Shown here one piece after another: positions 58,401 through 64,000 of a DNA stretch of 64,000 nucleotides. Under the pieces are notes generated by a model. The model did not search any database and was not told the DNA's origin. It saw only the letters and a program-made list of their open reading frames with translations. This DNA comes from Bemisia tabaci (taxonomy: Eukaryota; Arthropoda; Insecta; Hemiptera; Aleyrodidae). The position numbers and the translations under genes are program-made. The stretch spans positions 31,734,263 to 31,798,262 of the forward strand of contig NC_092800.1 in NCBI RefSeq assembly GCF_918797505.1, written 5' to 3'. Each line of letters starts with the position of its first letter. Within the stretch, counting starts at the first letter, position 1.

Positions 58401-58656
58401 CTGCCGTGCTAAGGAAAAACGCCGTATGAGCCATCAGGCGTTGCTAAATTTCTCCTGGCAAATCACTAATTCTCAGGAAAATTTTTGAATGTATGTCTAC
58501 AAATTCTCAGATAATTTTGGTTGTAATTTGATCTAAGTAAAATGTCTGAAAATACCAAGGAAAAATGTTCATAGTATTCCTGAAAAATAAACATTTTATC
58601 GACGGAAATTTCGCAACTCTCGAATGTTCATACGGCGTTCTTCCTTAGCACGGCAG
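58401..58656. mobile_element. Family A element, best preserved ends
   Basis: Perfect 16-bp terminal repeats CTGCCGTGCTAAGGAA and TTCCTTAGCACGGCAG. Flanks TGTT on each side (4-bp duplication). Confidence 0.88.
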
Positions 58657-58658
58657 TG

Positions 58659-58790
58659 TTTGCAATTGGACACTAGAATTTTGGGTTCAGTTTTTAAACA
58701 ACTTACGGACCATTAGTTTCCCTACGAATTTAGGTGTTTTAAAGGATTAGCAAGAAATTGTAGTTCCTGATAACAAAATATAGTCTAATT
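58659..58790. mobile_element. Family H foldback, copy 3
   Basis: TTTGCAATTGGACACTAGAA and ATTGTAGTTCCTGATAACAA; middle CCATTAGTTTCCCTACG as in copy 4. Confidence 0.6.
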
Positions 58791-59276
58791 TGAAGGAATT
58801 TGAAGTGTGCCCAGATATGCGGAGAGTTCCAAACTTCAATCCGTTGTTCACCATACTTCATGATCAGTTCGCCCTAGAGACTAAAAAAGACACTAGGGAA
58901 AAAATCAGTTTACCTGTACCCACCAAAATTAAGCCTTCCCCCGATTACACGCCCTACAACCAGAGGTTTAAGGTGGGAAAGGCACTAAAAAGTAAAAATA
59001 AAATAAAACTGTAGGTACAAGTCGAAAACGACCCATCTCCTTTTTTGTAGAAAACTCATGCATACTGATTTTGCTGAAAATTTAGTGCTTTTGGTTTATA
59101 GAATCTCTTTTAATAACGTACTCAGAATAATGTTTATATGTTATATTGAATCATTTCCCCTTGCTTTTTGATACACTCTTTCCCTGATTTTGTTCACCTT
59201 AATTCAGCGCCCATCCTTAAAATTCCCTTAAAATCCCTTCTATCGGCGATTTAAAGTGTACAATCATTTCTCCTTG

Positions 59277-59509
59277 CACTGGAAAAAAAAAACACATTGG
59301 ATCTAGAGTCCAGACTCTTACAAACATCGACAAGAAAAAGCACTCTTGATTCAATCAGAATCTAGCTTAAATCAAGAACCAAGCCTCTTAATTTGAGCGG
59401 ATTTCCTTTGGATTTAAGCAAAAATCTGATTGAATCAAGAGTATTTTTTCTTGTCAATGTTTTCAAGAGTCTGGACTCTAGATCCAATGTGTTTTTTTTT
59501 TTTCCAGTG
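59277..59509. mobile_element. Family B hairpin, copy 5
   Basis: CACTGGAAAAAAAAAACACA to TTTTTTTTTTTCCAGTG, flanked by TG on both sides. Confidence 0.86.
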
Positions 59510-59679
59510 TGGTTTTTCATACACACTTTCCTCAGTTTCATTCCACTTTCCCTGACTTTATTCACCTTAACACAGCGCACAACCTTAGAATTCCTTTACC
59601 TTGATCCCTTCAATCAGCGATAAAGGTCGTACGAGGCCACTCTTCCAACAGCCTCTTCATCAAAATTTAATTTTAAATT

Positions 59680-60250
59680 TAAATTCGTAGTAGTTGACCG
59701 CGGCAGCGGCAAAGTCAACGTATGCAAAGCGATGTCCTGCGGTGGGTTTAAGGCTCCGGCTCAGGGAAGCCGCGGAAATGACCTTAATTTTTCGCGCCGG
59801 CCACCGGCGAGGCGCGGCGACTCTAATCCCTGGAGAAGTGTCTAACTTTATGAATACCGTCGAAGAATTCAAGCGGGAGGCGGTGCCAAGGCAGGCGGAC
59901 AGGAGCGATCCGAGAGCTGAAATTATTCGGATTCGTCAGGCGATTGGCGTGCGGCCGTACTGCGGGCGCCAAGAAAAAAATCTTTAGTTCTGAATACTAA
60001 TCCTACCCGGGGAACACGCGACAAAAGCGACATGCTTGTCCCGTAAACACCACCGCGCAGGCTTCAATTAACACAGGAATGTGTGCGACGACCGCGGGTT
60101 TTGTTCCGAACTGGGGACCGTGGTTAAGTGGGTCACAAGGGATCGGGTGTGAAAATCACCTATAATTAAGACTGTTCGCGGAGGCAGGGATCGGAGCGTG
60201 GGGCCGAAAAACTCGGAATTGAGTCGGTGATAAGATTGCATTGTTGGTCG
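59680..60250. other. GC/CpG-rich single-copy island
   Basis: CpG-dense around 59700-59840 and 59880-59970, with GGAAATGACCTTAATTTTTC. A plus-strand frame of about 97 codons spans part of it but has no recognisable domain or codon signal I can defend. Confidence 0.3.
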
Positions 60251-60254
60251 CATT

Positions 60255-60770
60255 CAGGGTGTCCACTGGTACACTATCATTAAACTTCCTTCAGGGTGTT
60301 TACTTAAACAGGCTGGCCAAAAATTAGTACTTTTTCGGTACATTCCAAAGAATTTCAGTACCTCCTTAACAGAAAAATTCAGTACTTTTTCAGTGCCTCC
60401 ATTTAACAAAATTCCGAAAATTAAAAACATTTGAATTTCTTGCTCAAATTGCGACAAAAAATGACAAGAAAATGAAAAAATTCCAGACCTTTTTGTGGGA
60501 TTTCCGTACTTTTTCAGTACTTCCGGTACATTCCAAAGAATTTCAGTACCTCCTCAGCAGAAAAATTCAGTACTTTTACAGTACCTCCAGTTGACGAAAT
60601 TCAGAAGATTTAAAAAAATTGAATTTCTTATTCAAATTGCGACAAAAAATGACAAAAAGATGAAAAAATTCCGAACCTTTTTGTGGAATTTCCGTACTTA
60701 TTCAGTACTTCCGGGCTACCCTTAAAAAATCAGTAATATTTCCGGAAATTACGAAATTGTAGACACCCTG
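60255..60770. mobile_element. Family F-like element, copy 5, with internal duplication
   Basis: Two left ends (CAGGGTGTCCACTGG at 60255 and CAGGGTGTTTACTTAAAC at 60292), one right end (TTGTAGACACCCTG). The block TACATTCCAAAGAATTTCAG is present twice, about 190 bases apart. Confidence 0.65.
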
Positions 60771-61639
60771 CCCTTGCTTTCCAGTGCTTCTTCCTTGCTC
60801 CTTCTTTAATTTTCCCTAACTTTCCCGAAAACCGAATTTCCGGGGTTTATTTTCCCCAAAGTTCGCGTGTAGATAGGCTTGTTTCGCGTGATGCTACTCC
60901 AAGAGGGTATACTACATTACGCGAAAGGAGTCGCATATTATGGGTTTGAAACGAAAACTAAACCGAAGTTCGAGGAACTTATTAGAATTAGTTTGCTTAC
61001 TTCTCACTAATTCGGAAAACAAACAATGCATGAAAGGGGGCCAAACCTCGCAGCGAATGTCAACGCGAGAAAGTTCGTCACGAGGTGACTGGTCTCTGCA
61101 CGATGTTTGAACGAAGAACGACTGATCTCCAAGTTTTCTGAAGAAATACGAATTTAACAATGAGAAAATCAATCCGCAAATCTGATGAATTCTTTTGGTT
61201 CCAATGATTCTCACATGGACGGATCACAGCACTTCGAAATCCTCAACCAACATCTGAAGTGTGGGAACTGCAAAACACCTTAAGTCTAGTTAAGACGGAG
61301 CGACAGTTGCTCCCATTTTACAGACATATACGCCTTAGAACAGCGATTTTTGACGTACATAGATATCAAATTTTTGAGAAAAAATCTACGAAATCTACAT
61401 ACAGGCAAAGGTCGGTTCTTTAACGGTCCACATCACCATGCACAATGTAAACAATGCCTGATGGCACTTTGAATGTTTGGACATTCCATTCTTTAAGCGA
61501 TCTATACAACCCTTCCACCACCAAAGCTTCGCAGAAACCCTTACGGGAACGACATTGTTTTAACCGCCGACAGTCCAGCATCCAACAGAATTGGATTCCA
61601 ATGAACGCCACAGCCGAAAATCAGGTACGGGCCAGCATT

Positions 61640-61892
61640 CGTGGAGAAGCATATCAATAAGGAAAACCGTCACATGAACATTCAGGGGTTGCCAAACTTC
61701 CCTAGGTATAACGCGAATTTCCCGGGAGTAATTGCGAATATTTTTCTAGGAATTTTTAAAATAATTTTAGCTACAATTAATACAGTGTGTTTGAAAATTT
61801 CGGGGAAAATCATTGCTAACATAATCTGTTACTGAATATTTTGTAGGGGGTGATTTGGCAGCGTTGGGATGTCCATACGGCGTTTTTCCTCG
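61640..61892. mobile_element. Family A element, degenerate
   Basis: AATAAGGAAAACCGTCACAT and GGTTGCCAAACTTCCCTAGG on the left, GTCCATACGGCGTTTTTCCT on the right. Confidence 0.6.
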
Positions 61893-62125
61893 TGGACCGG
61901 GACGGGGAAGAAGGTGCGAGTCGAGCGAGCGCAACAAAGAGCGCAGCTGGAGGAGCGAAAAAACGTGAGGAAGAAGAAGGAAAATTAGCGACGGACAATA
62001 GCACGGTCGGCCGAGTGCCATTCGGTCGCGGCCGGCGGCTGCGCGGTCCGCGGTTCGATGTCCGCTGCACGCCGCGTCGCGACGCGCCACGCGCCGCACG
62101 GTGGCCCGCCACTGTCGGCAGGTGG
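61893..62125. other. CpG-rich single-copy island
   Basis: One of the most CpG-dense stretches of the window (e.g. GCACGCCGCGTCGCGACGCG). Open in several frames on both strands by composition. Confidence 0.3.
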
Positions 62126-62143
62126 ATCCGAAGACAAAAACAA

Positions 62144-62171
62144 TAGTGTATTTTCTTCGGAAAATACACTA
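62144..62171. repeat. Perfect 12-bp hairpin with a TTCG loop
   Basis: TAGTGTATTTTC, TTCG, GAAAATACACTA. The TTCG loop closed by C-G is the especially stable tetraloop in RNA. No other copy in the window. Confidence 0.85.
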
Positions 62172-62714
62172 AAATAGACCGTCCAATAAGCATTCAACTT
62201 CGTGGATTCCTCGTTCCATGGTGTCGAGAATTCTTGACCATGCTCATACCCTGATTTCTCCTTGATTTTCCCCTGGGTTTCAGCTTATTCCTTGGTGACG
62301 AATGGGAATCGAACACCGTGAAAAAAATGTTCGTGCTATATAGAAATACCGCCCGTTCCGGGATCAGACACCGAAAGTTCTAGGTGCTGAAGCCGTACCT
62401 CTGACTGCTTTGGGCACCCGGAACTATCGGCCTCTGAGCCAGGGACGTGGACGGTATGTCTGTATAGCCCGTAAGTCCGTAAGTACAGTTTCCACGGCCG
62501 GAGTTTTTTTTTCAGTGAAGTTTTCGCTCACTTTGCCGAGATCTTCCTGGGGGAAAACGATAGAATTCACCGGAGTGCCAGATAAGAATATCGTTTAGGC
62601 CGATTCTTTGGCGCACATATTAAGTTTTAATTCCAAAGGCGTTCTCGTTCCTGATGTTTATACTGTATCAGAGTGCACACTCATACGTGAGTGAGTGTAG
62701 TGAAATCGGCGGCC

Positions 62715-62915
62715 TTAGTACTGTTGGTTTCGGATAGGCGACTAAACTAACTGCCTGGCAAAGCGGGGAGTATAGCCCGGATTTGAAGGCGCTTCTAGCA
62801 GAATTCAAGCTTTCTAAGTTTTCTCATTGACGAAACTTCTACTTTGTCGATGCAACTTATTGCAGTTTGACGAGTTAACCGTCATCCGCTTGCAAATTTT
62901 CGGGGATCCCACATG
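62715..62915. repeat. Repeat family O, copy 2
   Basis: GGCAAAGCGGGGAGTATAGC then CCCGGATTTGAAGGCGCTTC matches 53897-54105 in the same orientation. Confidence 0.6.
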
Positions 62916-62959
62916 AATCTAAATTTTACAAAACGCAACGGAAAATTTTGAAGAAAAAC

Positions 62960-63260
62960 GGATGCCACTGAGCGGCCGAACGAGGACGATTTTGCTCCTC
63001 GGCGGGCGCAGCGCAGTTCGCAGCGTGGTGCTGGAGCCAGAGCCAAGAGCACCAGCCACTCCGCACTCCAGCCAGGGCACCGGCCGTCCAGCCGACTGAA
63101 AAACCAGCTCGAGAACGCCTGTTCGCTGTTCCTATTGGCCCTTTTACCTTGATGGTAGATTGACCCCGCAGCCATCAGTTCAGTGGACCCCGCGAGCTGC
63201 GACCGAGTCGGCAATCTTCGCTATTACGCACGACTCCCCCCGCCCCCCACCACCACCATC
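62960..63260. other. GC-rich single-copy island
   Basis: CpG-rich at 62990-63100, then a C-rich ACCACCACCATCACC stretch at 63249-63263. No coding exon recognised. Confidence 0.25.
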
Positions 63261-63395
63261 ACCCATCTCGACACACTCCTTTTACACTTCGTTCATGAAT
63301 ACTTGCTCGCATCCATGCGCAATTCTCTTTTCACGGGCACTGCTAGCAAGCTTTTCCATCGACCAGTTTTGGGGAAAATAGTTCGAATATCTTTC

Positions 63396-63571
63396 AAGAG
63401 AGTACATTTGGATTACATTTTGCAATAAGGACCCACTATTTCTGCTCATTTAGTAACGACATATATGCCATTAGTTTCCCTATGCAGATATGTGCTTTGA
63501 TGGGAGAGCCAGAGATGGTGGTTCCTTATTGCAAAATGTAATCCATTTGTAGCGTATAAATGTACTCTCTT
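63396..63571. mobile_element. Family H foldback, copy 4, longest arms
   Basis: AAGAGAGTACATTT then GGATTACATTTTGCAATAAG at the left; CTTATTGCAAAATGTAATCC, a 13-base interruption, and AAATGTACTCTCTT at the right. Confidence 0.75.
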
Positions 63572-64000
63572 CATAAAAATTATAGAAGAAGAATGCTCAC
63601 TGGGAAATTTGCTTCTGATCAACTCCTTCATTTTCGGATTTGAGGAGATATTAAACAATTGTTAAAAAATAGGGGGAGACACTGCATACAGATGATTCAA
63701 AATGACAAATTGAGGTTTAATTTCCTTACATCATCGATCATCGTAAAATCTTTGAGGCAGGGGGCTTAAGTTATTTAAAGGAGGGTATATTTCCCCGAGG
63801 GCGGAAAACTTGTCCAAAACGGGCCTATAATGATAAAATTGACCAACATTTCCCCAGATTTCGGGGATGGGAGGGCGGGGGATTGCCCTTTCTGCCCTTC
63901 CGAAATGTCGCAACGAAGACCACCAGATTTTTTTCGTCCATCGCCTCCTCCTACTCTTTCTCACTGTCTTTAACACACACCGTTTGACATTAGTGGGAAA

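Noticed and set aside
59694..59987. 97-codon + strand frame
   Set aside because: GC-rich composition explains it; no known domain, no splice sites I could defend.

Overview
The window looks like nuclear DNA of an insect, most likely a hemipteran and possibly a whitefly such as Bemisia tabaci. Only two real protein-coding genes are recognisable. Both are split by GT-AG introns, and both sit in AT-rich, CpG-containing DNA crowded with short inverted-repeat transposons. The species suggestion rests on my memory that the abundant CTGCCGTGCTAAGGAA-ended element is common in whitefly sequence. I cannot test this here, so the species is uncertain; insect is the safer call.

Layout. 0-1.4 kb: repeats and unassigned sequence. 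1.4-10.6 kb (+): a complete Golgi carbohydrate sulfotransferase of the HNK-1/CHST11 family in four coding exons (328 aa). 10.6-19.36 kb: a convergent intergenic or 3' UTR region, poor in transposons, whose + strand turns strongly purine/A-rich after about 13.3 kb. 19.36-26.04 kb (-): seven consecutive 3' exons of a raver-type (PTB-binding) RRM protein, 631 residues, lacking only the start of RRM1. 26-64 kb: no recognisable coding exon. This 38 kb consists of transposon-rich spacers alternating with GC/CpG-rich single-copy islands. A strong candidate recursive splice site on the - strand at about 54.97 kb suggests that much of it is one very long intron of a - strand gene, most simply the first intron of raver.

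Repeats. I could separate about fifteen families by eye. Several have textbook ends: hAT-like elements with 8-bp target duplications (3204-3897, 27222-28039, 25113-25490, 25512-25675) and a pogo/Tc1-like element (45751-46275). Others are about 250-bp CTGCCGTGC elements (12 or more copies), about 230-bp CACTGG hairpins (5 copies), about 230-bp CAGTGGATCGAG elements (5 copies), foldbacks with GGTTCCTTATTGCAAAAT arms (4 copies) and several minor families. Nesting gives a relative chronology, including a three-level nest at 39373-40092. At 47.3-49.7 kb three unrelated tandem satellites (about 70, 171 and 195 bp units) lie side by side. The 70-bp module also occurs inside two unrelated transposon types.

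The two genes do not obviously cooperate. The sulfotransferase modifies glycosaminoglycans in the Golgi, and raver is a nuclear/cytoplasmic splicing co-regulator. They are simply tail-to-tail neighbours.
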